Source: Lasiosphaeria ovina (taxonomy: Eukaryota > Ascomycota > Sordariomycetes > Sordariales > Lasiosphaeriaceae). From it: DNA of 64,000 nucleotides. Shown here one piece after another: positions 34,834 through 44,938 of the stretch. Both the position numbers and the translations under genes were made by a program. The notes beneath the pieces are model-generated. The model worked only from the letters and a program-made list of their open reading frames with translations. It made no database searches and was not told the origin of the DNA. The stretch covers positions 124,001-188,000 of the forward strand of contig JAULSN010000012.1 of assembly GCA_033439765.1 (NCBI GenBank). Reading direction: 5' to 3'. Each line of letters begins with the position of its first letter. Position 1 is the stretch's first letter.

Positions 34834-36751
34834 CTAGACAGGTCGACTGTCGGGCAGATGCAGGTTTTTGCTCCACCGCGGGAGCTTCCTATCGCGCTCA
34901 AACATGAAGCCGCAGTTGTTGCACAGGCTCTGTGGGGACGTGGTCAGCCAAGGCTCGGGGGTGACGAGAACAAAACCATTAATTCCCGAGGGGGAGGGGG
35001 TCAAAGCTTACCCTGGTTCCATAGGGACCGTCGCGCACGGCCCAGACACTAGTTCCCCAAACCTTACAGTGGGAGCAGCGCCACGACGAGCGCTCGTTCT
35101 CGGCCAGGGTGCCGCCGCCGCCGTACCCGCCTCCAGCCGCCGCGGGGGCCCCCACATCCGGCGTGAACCTACCACCGCCGGGCGTGCCGGACCGTGCCAG
35201 AGGGGAAAGGCTGCGGAAGCGGCGCTTCTTCTTGCTACGCTCGCCGCGGCCCATGCGCTCCTCCTCCTGCTCGATGAGGCCGCCAAAGCCGAAGCCGACG
35301 GGGACGCCGCCAGCCATGCCTGTGTTGCTGCTGAAGCGAGCCGTCTCACGCCGCAGCCTGCGTATTTGCCGCTCGCGGTCGCCCTCGCGCTTCTCAATCT
35401 CCTCCTTGCTGAGCGTCTCCAGCTTGGGCTCCCACTCGTCGGCCAGGTGCTCCGGGTCGTAGCGCCAGCCGGCGCCCTCGGCACCAGCCGTGACGGCCGC
35501 GTCGTTGGGGTACTCGGACACGCCGCCGGTCGAGGCGCCGAGCATTGCCGCGCCCCAGCCTGGCACGAGGCCGCCGGATTCGCAAGCCTCCTTCTTGAGC
35601 TTCAGAACCGCCTCGTAAATGGCGTGCGTCATGGCCGGAACCCACTCGCCGTGCAGGCCGAGGTCCGCGCACGTCTGCTTCGCAAATGCCTCTGCCGTGC
35701 CTGGCGGGTGTAGCAACGACCACTCGAACCTGTCTGTGTATACTTGCGACGAGAGGTTGATGTTGAGGTTGATGATGCAGCGGTATGTGTCGTCCGGGCT
35801 GAAGTCGTCGACGTCTAGCGGTATTGGTGTCGCGGCTGCTGTGACCTCTCCAGTCGATGTCGGCACCACGGCGGGTGTGGCAGGAATGGGGAACTTGGCC
35901 GGCGTCGATGGCGCATTGCCAGTCCAGAGGGGTGTGTCTGCCCTGCTCAGAGCCGCCGTGTGTGGGGGCGCGGGGGTGGATGGCTCGAGACGGTTGGCAG
36001 ACTTGAGGGGGTCTGGCGCGCTGGAGCGGTTGGGGTGGTTGTGGAAGAGGGGGTGGAGGGCAACGCCGGCATACTCCTCCAACTGTGTCCGTATCTGCTT
36101 GCTGATCTCAGCAATGGTCTGGGCCCGATTCGGCAGATCCAGGTCCTGGACCAGATGAGTTGCGAACTGGTCTGTAGTGATGAGAGTCTCGTGGAGGTTC
36201 CACAGGAAGGTATCCCGGAGCCGATAGGGAACTGTCGGTTCTTGTGGCTTGAAGAAGGGGTGGTTCGGATCGGCGTTCGGGACAGGGAACGGCAAGGGGG
36301 CCGAGGGCATGTAGGCTGGGATTTCGAGGTCGATCCGGATGGGGATCAGAGTGAGAGGAAGACAGGCCTGGGCGTAGTTCTGCGCGTCGGAGCGGGCGAG
36401 GCGCATCTTGCCCATCCAATCCCGCCACACACCCTGCACTTCGACGGGCTCGTGTGTCTCCTTGCCGACCTTGTCGCTCAAGTCGCCTTTGGCACCGCTG
36501 TCATCGCGGCGCAGACTGCGCAGGCCGGTGGGGCGGCGGCGGCTATCGTCGTCATCGTCGTCGTAGTCATCGTATCCGTCCTCAGCATAGTTGATGATGG
36601 TGGTGCCTCGCTTGGTGGTGCGCGAGAGGGGGTTCGAGGGCGCGGCGCTGGGCAAGACGGGGGCAAGGAGGGAGTTGTTGTAGGCACGCAGCCTTGGCGC
36701 ATACGACGAGAACAGCGCCTGCTGCGACTGTGGCTGTAGTCGCCCCGCCAT
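34834..36751 (-). CDS. sfh1: SNF5/INI1-family chromatin remodelling subunit (Sfh1-like)
   Basis: Exons 36751-35012 and 34929-34834 give 611 residues. The N-terminal part contains an acidic run (YDDYDDDDDDS). The SNF5 core has both repeats: the first begins IPIRIDLEIPAYMP and includes FLWNLHETLITTDQFATHLV; the second begins YRCIINLNINLSSQVYTDRF and includes FEWSLLHPPGTAEAFAK. A basic coiled-coil-like stretch follows (EEIEKREGDRERQIRRLRRE). The protein ends in a GATA-like zinc finger completed by exon 2: WRCSHCKVWGTSVW ... SLCNNCGFMFERDRKLP, i.e. C-x2-C ... C-x2-C. SNF5 proteins are core subunits of SWI/SNF or RSC nucleosome remodelers; assignment to RSC (Sfh1) rather than SWI/SNF (Snf5) rests on the moderate length and is inference. 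Nuclear, conserved, intact. Confidence 0.9.
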
Positions 36752-37447
36752 TGTGACTGTGCTGTGTCGCGTGGGCCTGTTTCGGGGTCAAGGTCTGATG
36801 CTGCTGGCCGTCACGGCACCGCACTCGGGCGAGAGAGGCGGGAGAGGAATCGCGAGCCCAGGGAAAGGCAAGGGCGAGGTCGCGGCCGCGCTCCCGCAAA
36901 ACCCGCTGGTGCGAGCTGAAAGGAAAAGCCTTGCGCGCAACCTCGGGGATTTCGATGGGGCGATATCGCAATTGGCCCGAAATCGCCTGCTGCAATGTTG
37001 TGCTACGTTTGCGGTTCGGCAATGGAGTGGGAGCCGCAGCGCGGGCCTCGAATCGTTGTTTGGGGTGTTGAGGGTTTGATGCCTGTCTGTTCGACAAGCT
37101 TCTTTTTCCCTTGGCTGCTGGCCGTCAAAACGCGACGCAGGCTGACCCGACCTTTGGGGCCGCCTGAAGCGGTTTAGCGCCAGGTGTGGAGCGCGCCACT
37201 CCTTCTTACGTAAGGCTGCTGAGTGGGGACTTGGTGCGTGGATAATCTTCGGCAACCGCAAAGCAACAATCTCGCGTTTCATTCACGTGCCTCACTACTT
37301 GTGTATTCTTGTTCTTGAACATTAATTACCATGGGCATTCGACCTAACTCAAGTGTGGTGCTGCCTTTTTCTATTATATTCTTTCTTTACCCCTCTTATA
37401 CGCGTCATCTGTCTGCCACTCGGCTAATAGAGCTGTGTGTTTTCTAA
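36752..37447. other. Promoter region of the SNF5-family gene
   Basis: No gene. GC-rich just upstream of the ATG at 36751 and AT-rich around 37300-37445, consistent with a housekeeping promoter followed by the 3' end of the next minus-strand gene. Confidence 0.45.
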
Positions 37448-37796
37448 TTACTCATCAGGAGTGGTCCACATCAGAATGAGAAGTCCCGATTCGTGTCCAG
37501 CAACAGATTTTGGGTCCACGATAGTGCCAACGGTAGCCTGTTGAACTACTCCAAGAGACCGACAAAATTACGAGGTCTGGCGAGGCCAATGTATCTTTAC
37601 CGATCTTGGGCGAGCCGCCGCTGGAGCGGTTGATGAAGTCGGCAGGTCCGCAGTTGTTGATGTGGACACGTTTGAAGACTCGGGTAGGCGTCACATAGTT
37701 GGCGCTGGTACCGGCACCAGAAGCAAGCGGGGCGCTGTTCACCACGGCGGCCAATGCAGCCAGGGCGAGGGCACAATTGCGGAGAGAGACATACAT
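37448..37796 (-). CDS. Small secreted protein with Hce2/ECP2-like N-terminal motif
   Basis: Signal peptide MYVSLRNCALALAALAAVVNSAP, then a short mature region containing NNCGPADFINRSSGGSP. This resembles the start of Hce2 domains (homologues of the Cladosporium ECP2 effector: C-G-x-S-x-F-x-N-x-[ST]-S-x-x-S-P). Using a 55-nt intron (37600-37546), exons 37796-37601 and 37545-37448 give 97 residues ending LLILMWTTPDE. Reading straight through instead gives 113 residues ending at 37455. Either way the later Hce2 cysteines are missing, so this is a truncated family member or a relic. The biological role is not known. Confidence 0.5.
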
Positions 37797-38522
37797 TATT
37801 GTACGACGCGCTGTTTCGATATTAGTGTCCGGCCCAATCTGAGGTACTTGTAGGGTCGGTCTTGCCTACCTGGGCTTGTTTTATCCGCAAACACAAACTG
37901 ATTCGATGTAGATCAGGGGGGCGATGGTTCAATTGGAGAAGAAAGCCGAGATAGTGATAGTTGGAGTGTTGGAGGACTTCAGACTTTCCGCCAAGCCGCT
38001 AGTATTTATATCTAGCTCTCGAGTCCCTGAACATGCTCGATTTGTGTTCTGGGCTTGTTGATAATTGCCCGTTCCTCTCTAGCATTGTGAAGCCTTGCGC
38101 ATACTCGCACAAGCAGGGCGCGGTTGCCTTCCTGAAGGATTTAAGAAGGATTCAAAGTCTCTTGAAGTTGGTTGGGTGGAAGCACAGTCAAGCCGGTGTT
38201 TGACCCTGTTTCTGCGCAGCTCGCTGGCCCTTTGATGCATTTGAGGTCCGCCATGGTAATTTCGGTTCTGTTTGCGATCTTGAAGAGGCAGAAGAGGCTC
38301 AAGATGCTGTTCCCGGAGTTGTCGGTCCGCGATGCCAGTGCCATGGGCCTTTTGAGGAAGCAGGTAGCGACACGTTAACAGGATATTTAGCCCCGAACTG
38401 TTCATTCGGGATGCTTGTTGTGGAATAATGTCAGTGTTTTTGTACAATAACTTCATTTCACACTGGTGGTTGTAGACAGAAGCTTACTAGACTCGGTACT
38501 TGGTTTCTGCCGAGTTGTTGTT
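37797..38522. other. Intergenic region
   Basis: TA-rich leader of the small secreted-protein gene (to about 38010). A 67-codon minus-strand frame at 38141-38344 has two cysteines and could be a downstream exon of the membrane protein at 38523-38900, but no convincing splice links them. Confidence 0.35.
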
Positions 38523-38900
38523 CTAGAAGAAGACTTGAATTTCGGGGAGCTTGTCTACAATGTTCACGGCGGCGGTAATCCCTGGTAGTCGCGAAGGGGT
38601 TGCAGTGGCTGTTGAGGTTGAGCTGCCCGTCGAATTCGTGGCGCCATGGACAGAGGAGCTGGTTGTCTGAGGACCAACCCCACTGGAGGTCTGAGACTGA
38701 GCACGACTGCCTAGGGCGCTCCCTAGAACAGCTCCAACCACGACAACTATACCGAGTACGACGATACCGAGGATGGACCATGTTTTTTTTCCAAGTCCAC
38801 GCCAGCTTCCTGGGGTTGAGGTCCAGATAGGGGTTTTGGAAACGACTTCTGGATAGTTATTAGCCTTGGGCAGCGGGACTACCTCCGCTATTAGCCTCAT
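38523..38900 (-). CDS. Predicted single-pass membrane protein, possibly incomplete
   Basis: 125 residues. A short N-terminus (PEVVSKTPIW) precedes a basic WRGLGKKTW and one long hydrophobic segment (ILGIVVLGIVVVVGAVLGSA, about residues 44-63). A Ser/Thr-rich juxtamembrane region follows. This is the usual beginning of fungal type II membrane proteins whose extracellular lectin-like domain follows the Ser/Thr stalk. Here the frame stops soon after the stalk (LPEIQVFF), so the extracellular domain is lost or lies in an unrecognised exon. Confidence 0.4.
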   Translation of the reverse strand: MRLIAEVVPLPKANNYPEVVSKTPIWTSTPGSWRGLGKKTWSILGIVVLGIVVVVGAVLGSALGSRAQSQTSSGVGPQTTSSSVHGATNSTGSSTSTATATPSRLPGITAAVNIVDKLPEIQVFF

Positions 38901-41394
38901 CCTCGAAAGTTGCAGTAACCCTCCTGAGCATATCGCCCTCTAGTAGCGGGCAGACATGACACACTAGATGCTATCATTTAGATGGTTAGTATGACGAGTG
39001 AAAGACTAGAAACAAATACCATCGAGATCGGTCTAGCGTCCTGGGACTACAGGACTTGGGAGAGAGGTTGGCTCGGCATCGACAGGAAGAACCGGTCCAC
39101 AGAGAAGCGACTGGGCACAGATGAGGGGAAGAAGACCCATCTCTATTTTTGGGGGCAGCCTTGCCCAAAAGAGCCCAAATACATGCAAGTCACGGGATTA
39201 GTTAGGTTAGCGGTCTCGTTGATAAAAAGTGTGCATTTGGGCAGCAATATCTCCAATGCGGATTAGGTGAACCACGGCTTGGCGTGGGGGGAGCTGAGGC
39301 AGCAGCAGGAGTAGGACTCTACTAGCGGGCAGGCTGGGAGGGACGGTGTGGGGGCGGTGTGCGTTCTGGTGGGGATGTTACTTGGAGAGCGGGTGGCGAG
39401 CATATCGTGCGAGGTTGTCTGGCCGGTGGACTGCCGAAACTTCTGCGTTCCTGGGGTCGCAATTTTGCACAGAACACTGGCTGGCCTGCCCAGAAAACGG
39501 GCATTGCCGAACCACGTACGAATACCTAGTGTCACACGGGAACACGTCTGTCCAACTGTTAACTTATCACAACGCTCTGTAACCCCATCCGCAGGGTGGT
39601 TGAGGAAGGAGTGGCTGTGAGGCCCTGGGAGGTCTTCGTGTTGGCAGTTCCATTCCACTAAAGCACTTGATGGCCTTGGTTTGGAAACGTCATCGCCCAG
39701 AATCGCCTACCTGATTAGAATCTGAATATCTGAATAAGAACTGCTCTCACATTAGTGTGGTTTGCCGTCGGATATACGGATATACTGCTGTCTTCATCGA
39801 GTTGCGGCTCCCAGAGTCTCAAGTGCTCTGAGGTCCTGATCAACAGACCGGCTAGAGCGACCGGCTAGCTGAAAATTGCACAAGCTTATAAGGCGCAAAA
39901 CGTGGATGCATGCTTGTGCAAAAGAAAGCCATAGTACTTGGCGGTAGACTGGTCTCCCAAACTGGCCTAGAAACGGGGTCCTTGCAACTCATCTACACCC
40001 CATTTTAGATCACGGTAACTACAGCCGAGGCAAAAATCGCTTCCCTAAAATCACCACAGCTCAGGAAGCCCCCTACTCAGGCTCCGCGATTAATCTAGGC
40101 TTGGTCAGAGAATGTTGTGGCGTTTGAATATAGAGGTAGGTAGGTAGGTAACTAGGCACCCGGGTGATTATTTCCGATCGTCGCCACTGCTCGGGTACTG
40201 TACCGTCAACAGCCATGCTTGCTGCCCAAGAGCCTGGCGGGCGGTCTCTGTTGATAACTCGGATGGACCAAGGTAATTCATGGGCCTTGGACATGCATTC
40301 GACTGGTACTCAAGGGCAGCGGCTACTCCAGATTAAAATACCGTAGCTATGGGGCGGTGGGTGGTCTCAATCCCATCCCACTGTACGTTACTCGACGTTC
40401 GCTGTTACCCTCGTAGACCTGATATTGTCACCGCGTTATTTTTACATCAGGTGAGGAGTACGCCACGTCAATCTACTTACCTAGTCAGATTCTAGTAGTA
40501 TAGTATGATCCACAAAGCACTCTTAGCACAAGAACCGAGCAGTGGTTCCCCAGTCGTGGTGGTACCATCCGATTGTTTTCCTCCATTTCCCTAGTGGCTC
40601 ACGCTGGCTTCATGCTCGGTCCAGAACCAGTCGAGTGTCTTCTGTTGCTAGGTACCCTACTTTTCCCTACAATAAATACATTCTCCCAGGTAGCTATCAG
40701 GGTTTATATTTCACCTTACCTCTAAACCTAAGGTAGGTATCTTATCTTTCCCACCCTAACTCTCCCATTCTTGCCAAGCCTTTTCCTTTCCAATTTTTCA
40801 TCTGCGGCCCGCATCCACGGGAAGTCCTCGTACGTATCCAACCTTCCGCCGTCTTCCTTTCCCGCTCGCGCTCTATCTTCCTGCTAACCATCGCCATTCA
40901 ATCGAGCTTCTACAGCTCAAGCACTCTGCTTCCTCTTCCTCTCGCTCTTCCACTCGCTCTTCCACTCCTTTCTCCCCTCCTTCCACTCCTTCCTCCCTAC
41001 CGCTTCAGCTACTTCCTCATTTCCCTGCACCCTGCACCCTGCACCCTGCACCCGTCACGCTTCCCCTTACTCTTCTTCTTCCTTTTACTTCCCCAGCACT
41101 CGCACCCGAATTCCAACTACCCGCGGGGAGGAATGACTTTTTAAGCCGTCTGTTGGAATGACGCGCTACTCAGCCACAGAGGTGGCGGTGGAGGCGTAGT
41201 TCAGGACCCCCAGCTATTTAGATCGGCCTTTGGCCACCGAACCTCTCCTTCAACACACATCTACAATCCGTCACTTGAACCGCCAGCTTTTAGGCGTGCA
41301 GTAACGCCCTGATGATTCCAACACCTGCAGAAGCGCTCACATCTCGTTTTTGAAATTCAATTTAGGCCTAGATACATCTACCGACAAAGACACG
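38901..41394. other. Long intergenic region and leader of the RNA ligase gene
   Basis: 2.5 kb without a supported gene. A GGTA microsatellite lies at about 40136-40150. A strongly pyrimidine-rich tract spans about 40740-41110, with four perfect CCTGCAC units at 41024-41051, probably promoter and 5' leader of the downstream gene. Confidence 0.5.
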
Positions 41395-43512
41395 ATGGCC
41401 TCAGCACCGCCCAAGCAGGGCAGCAACTTTGGCTGGCTGGCGTCGGCAATCCAAGACGCCGGCGCCGCCTTGCCGACCGACGCGGAGCCTGCTCAGCAGC
41501 AGGCACCACAACATGCCTCCTGCCGAAAGCTGGTGACAGTCAGGCAGATCCAATCACTAGAGGCCTTCACCAAGTACTGGGTTGTCGCATCTGTCGACGG
41601 CTGGAAGGTCCTGGTCAGCAAGGACGATAATTTTGCTGCCGGCGAATTGGTCCTATTCTTCGAGGTCGATTCGTTTCTTCCAGTCCCAGTCCCAGCGCCC
41701 GACAGCAAGTACAGGGAGCAGTTCTCTAAAGTGAAAAACGAGATCATCTTTGAGGGCAAGAGAGGCCATCTCGTCCGCTCAGTTACCAAGAGAAGCTGGG
41801 ACAAGATTACTGTTGTTTCGCAAGGGCACATCAGCAAGCTCAGCGACTTCCCGGAGATCCTGGACGAAGTCAAGTCGGCCATGGCAGCCACGGGCTACTC
41901 ACGCGACGAGTACCTCAAGTCCAAGCCCGACTACACCAAATTTCTTGGCGTCAAGAGATACGTCCAGTTCCAAGAACCTAGCGACAATGGCTGGCCTGTG
42001 TGCGCAGTCATGAAGGCAATGCTCTCGACAGACATGAAGCGCATACAGAATTGCCCCAACCTTTTCACGAAGCAGAAATACCACAAGATGGACTTCCAAG
42101 TGTCTACCAAGATGGACGGAACCGCCATGTCGGCCTATTTCGTCACAAACACATCTAGAATCTACGACCACTTGCACCCGCTCTCACCTGGAAAGCACGA
42201 CAAGCGCGTCCTTCACCCTAATGGCCGTTTTGGTGTCTGCTCTCGCAACATGGATTTGAGCAACGTGGGCAAGGGCAAAGAAGCGTACTGGCAAGCGGCA
42301 CTAAACGACAACCTACATATCAAGCTGCCGCGCTACGGCAAATCCATTGCTGTCCAAGGCGAGATCGTCGGATGGAACATCCAGGGAAACCGGTACAATT
42401 ATGCCAAGAACCAGTTCCGGTTTTTCGTCTTTGCCGTCGTCGATCTTGAAACTGGCGAGCGTTGGCATCCCGGCTCGGTCGAGGACTTTGCCCGCACTCA
42501 AGGCCTCACGCACGTCGAGGTTTGGGGCTACAAACCCGTCACCAGGTTTGGCAACAACCAGAATGACCTGATCAACATGGCCGACCAGAGTGGCGGGGAG
42601 GGCTTTGTCTTCAAGAACACAGTCGACGGTCGATGGTTCAAGGTTCTGTCGAACAAGTGGCTCATGGAACACGACACGCAAGAGAAGCCGGCCGACGAGG
42701 CTTCCATGGCGGCAGCCGGCAATTCCAGCCAGCAAACGAGCAAGCACGGAAACGACAAGAAGGCCGCCGACATTGCTGCCGGAGCTACAGCCAAAGATTC
42801 CAGCCAGGCAATGCATCAGTACTGGATTGAATATTGGGAGGACGAGGTGGCGGCCGAGGCTGACAGCCAAACCCCAACCAGCGAATCCCGCTTGGTAACG
42901 GGTCAAGACGGCAATGGCGAGAAGGCGGTTGACGTTGCTACCAACATGACAGCCAGCACTTCAGACCGGGCAATGAATCAGCATTGGAATGACCAGCTGG
43001 CGGCTCAAGTCAGCACCCTAACACCGACTATCGAATTCCCCTCAGAAATAGGTCAGGACGGCAACGGCAAGACGGCAGTCGACGTTTCTACCGAGATCAC
43101 AGCTAGCGCTTCAGGCCGGGGAACGAATCAGCATTTGAATGACCAGGTGGCGGCTCAGGTCGGCACCCGAACCTCAACCATCGAATCCCGCTCGGAAATG
43201 GACCAGGACGATAATGGTAAGAAGACGGCCGATGCTGCTGCCAAGACCTCAGCCAGCTCTTCCTATCGTACAATGGATCAAGGTTGGAATGACACGTTGG
43301 CAGCCCGAGTTGGCGCCGGAAGCGCGACCATCCATGCCGGTTGGCAAATGAGCGACGACAGGCTTCAACAGCTGTTGGTTGCCCGAGAAAGACAGGTGGT
43401 GGTGGACTCTTTCAATGACGACGGTCTCAACGGCATTCCCAACCCCAACAACTGGGACGAGAAGCAGGCCATGTCCGACGACATGGTGATGCTGATCGAT
43501 CTCGACTTTTGA
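41395..43512 (+). CDS. Predicted ATP-dependent RNA ligase, Rnl5 (DraRnl/NgrRnl) type, with repeated tail
   Basis: Single exon, 705 residues from the ATG at 41395. Residues about 45-190 match the N-terminal OB domain of Deinococcus DraRnl-type ligases (WVVASVDGWKVLVSKDDNFAAGELVLFFEVDSFLP). The nucleotidyltransferase domain has all ligase motifs: motif I KMDG with the lysine to be adenylylated at Lys239, RNMDL, motif III-like AVQGEIVGW, motif IV GEGFVFKN (401-408), and motif V WFKVLSNKWL with Lys416. These enzymes seal 3'-OH/5'-phosphate RNA ends, and Rnl5 members prefer nicked duplex RNA; the fungal substrate is unknown. After about residue 430 the protein has a long hydrophilic tail of four degenerate 50-residue repeats, not part of the ligase fold, before a conserved-looking end (DDMVMLIDLDF). 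No stop or frameshift. No signal peptide, so probably nuclear or cytosolic. Confidence 0.85.
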   Translation: MASAPPKQGSNFGWLASAIQDAGAALPTDAEPAQQQAPQHASCRKLVTVRQIQSLEAFTKYWVVASVDGWKVLVSKDDNFAAGELVLFFEVDSFLPVPVPAPDSKYREQFSKVKNEIIFEGKRGHLVRSVTKRSWDKITVVSQGHISKLSDFPEILDEVKSAMAATGYSRDEYLKSKPDYTKFLGVKRYVQFQEPSDNGWPVCAVMKAMLSTDMKRIQNCPNLFTKQKYHKMDFQVSTKMDGTAMSAYFVTNTSRIYDHLHPLSPGKHDKRVLHPNGRFGVCSRNMDLSNVGKGKEAYWQAALNDNLHIKLPRYGKSIAVQGEIVGWNIQGNRYNYAKNQFRFFVFAVVDLETGERWHPGSVEDFARTQGLTHVEVWGYKPVTRFGNNQNDLINMADQSGGEGFVFKNTVDGRWFKVLSNKWLMEHDTQEKPADEASMAAAGNSSQQTSKHGNDKKAADIAAGATAKDSSQAMHQYWIEYWEDEVAAEADSQTPTSESRLVTGQDGNGEKAVDVATNMTASTSDRAMNQHWNDQLAAQVSTLTPTIEFPSEIGQDGNGKTAVDVSTEITASASGRGTNQHLNDQVAAQVGTRTSTIESRSEMDQDDNGKKTADAAAKTSASSSYRTMDQGWNDTLAARVGAGSATIHAGWQMSDDRLQQLLVARERQVVVDSFNDDGLNGIPNPNNWDEKQAMSDDMVMLIDLDF
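42748..43340 (+). repeat. Four degenerate 150-base coding repeats in the ligase tail
   Basis: The marker GACGGCAATGG-type block recurs at 42907, 43057 and 43207, exactly 150 bases apart; a more degenerate first copy starts near 42748. Each unit encodes about 50 residues of the pattern KxAxDxA-x-TASxSxRxMNQxWNDxxAAxV-x-TxTxESxSExxQDGNG. The in-frame period shows duplication with selection for an open frame. Confidence 0.85.
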
Positions 43513-44605
43513 CCGGCATTCGATGCCTCACCTCCCCAAACCATCTTCAAACACGGCCCCTTCCATACTATCTCACTCGGGAAAAAAACATCGATTTCCG
43601 CCCTCCCGAACTACCCCCCCTTCTTTGAGCGTTGCTTTTCTTCCTTGGTTTGCTCTTTTGCCAGGATCTCTCGTTCCGTCTCCAGGAAATATTCCGGGCT
43701 CGTGGAGGAATTAGCCACCACACACACGTATCTTCGTCCCTAGCTGTACATACATGCGAGACAGATAGAGGACTGGCACACCTAAACTAGAACTAGAAAG
43801 GAGGTGGTTTGGCGGCGTAACAATCGATTCTTGGCACATCTTAATACCTCAAGGTCGCTCATTACCAGGCAAAGTGGTGACTATGTGACTGGTGCTATTG
43901 ACTTCCTCATGCATAATTAACCAATCAATCACGCACCCTCGTGGTGCCAGCAATTCGCGCAGGACCCTCAAGGACTTCTTCATGAACCATACTACTTTAA
44001 CCTTTGGCGCTCAATTATAACGCAATCTAATTATGCAGCCCAGGTTCCAAGCTTTCGTGGCAGAACTTGTGAATTGCCCGATAGGGATGATGGGAGCCGG
44101 GCCTTGGCGATCTGGCTGATGGATGCCTGCCAAGAAGAAGCTTAACCCGACAACAGTTGCTTTGGCGTGCAGGTTGGTTTCGCCGTCTCATCAGCCAGAT
44201 GAGTCTCCCTGTCAAAACCCTGCATACACTCACGAATGCTATGGACTGAATCAGTGGGCAGTGATATTTCAGTCATAATTGTAATCATCTCAAACCAAAA
44301 ACAGATCGTTATCAAAGACATCCCAGATCAACGCGGACACAGTCCCCCAGGTTGGCAGACATCCATCCATCCATTCTCCTCACCCGCAAGTGTCATGAAT
44401 TACATACGCCCCCTCTGCCCCGGCGGGCGGTGGGCTTAGAAGCCTGAGTGCCAGATGAAGCCCGGGTGTCTGATCTTTGTGACAGTGCCTGTGGTGTTGA
44501 TGCGACGGTATTGTAGTTGGAGTATTAGTGGATTTGGCGATAGCTTCAATTGTAGGCGCCGGGCGTGGTTAATCCTGTACTTTAATCCCTGAATGTTTAT
44601 TAGCG
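43513..44605. other. Intergenic region
   Basis: 3' region of the ligase gene followed by AT-richer DNA without genes. It ends at the boundary of the repeat interrupted by the transposon. Confidence 0.45.
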
Positions 44606-44763
44606 GGGGACTCTCTAAGATTTAAAAGGCCTTAACAACTTACGGCTCACCCCAAAGGGTTCTCGCTGAGGGAGGTAAAAGCTATTAGAACCCCTATTTT
44701 AGAATCACGGAGGCCTTTCTCTATCACAAAAATACCTATAAAAGGCTTTTCCTAGCCATTGTA
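44606..44763 (+). repeat. Left half of a dispersed repeat split by the transposon
   Basis: About 158 bases similar to 60288-60448, with shared blocks such as GAGGGAGGTAA, AGGCCTTTCTCT and GGCTTTTCC. The repeat resumes on the other side of the transposon at 46654. Divergence includes many transitions. Its nature (old terminal repeat, MITE or promoter of a repeated gene) is not clear. Confidence 0.75.
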
Positions 44764-44809
44764 AGTCAACTAGGCCAAAAGCGGAACACCCTGGAAGCGG
44801 AACATGCCG
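44764..44809 (+). repeat. Left terminal inverted repeat
   Basis: 46 bases beginning AGTCAACTAGGCC. It contains the direct subrepeat AGCGGAACA twice, 16 bases apart, likely transposase contact sites. Confidence 0.93.
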
Positions 44810-44938
44810 CGTAAGCCACAAACGCCACCACATCCTTCGCACCCGCACACCGCTTAAATACGCACAACTTGTTCAATTCTTTTCCAAATTCCTTCTTCTC
44901 TACTGCATTCGACGCAAAATTGACTGGGAATCATCATC

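Noticed and set aside
34868..36739. Long plus-strand ORFs opposite the SNF5-family gene
   Set aside because: Antisense frames of a conserved gene with low-complexity Ala/Gly composition; no independent support.
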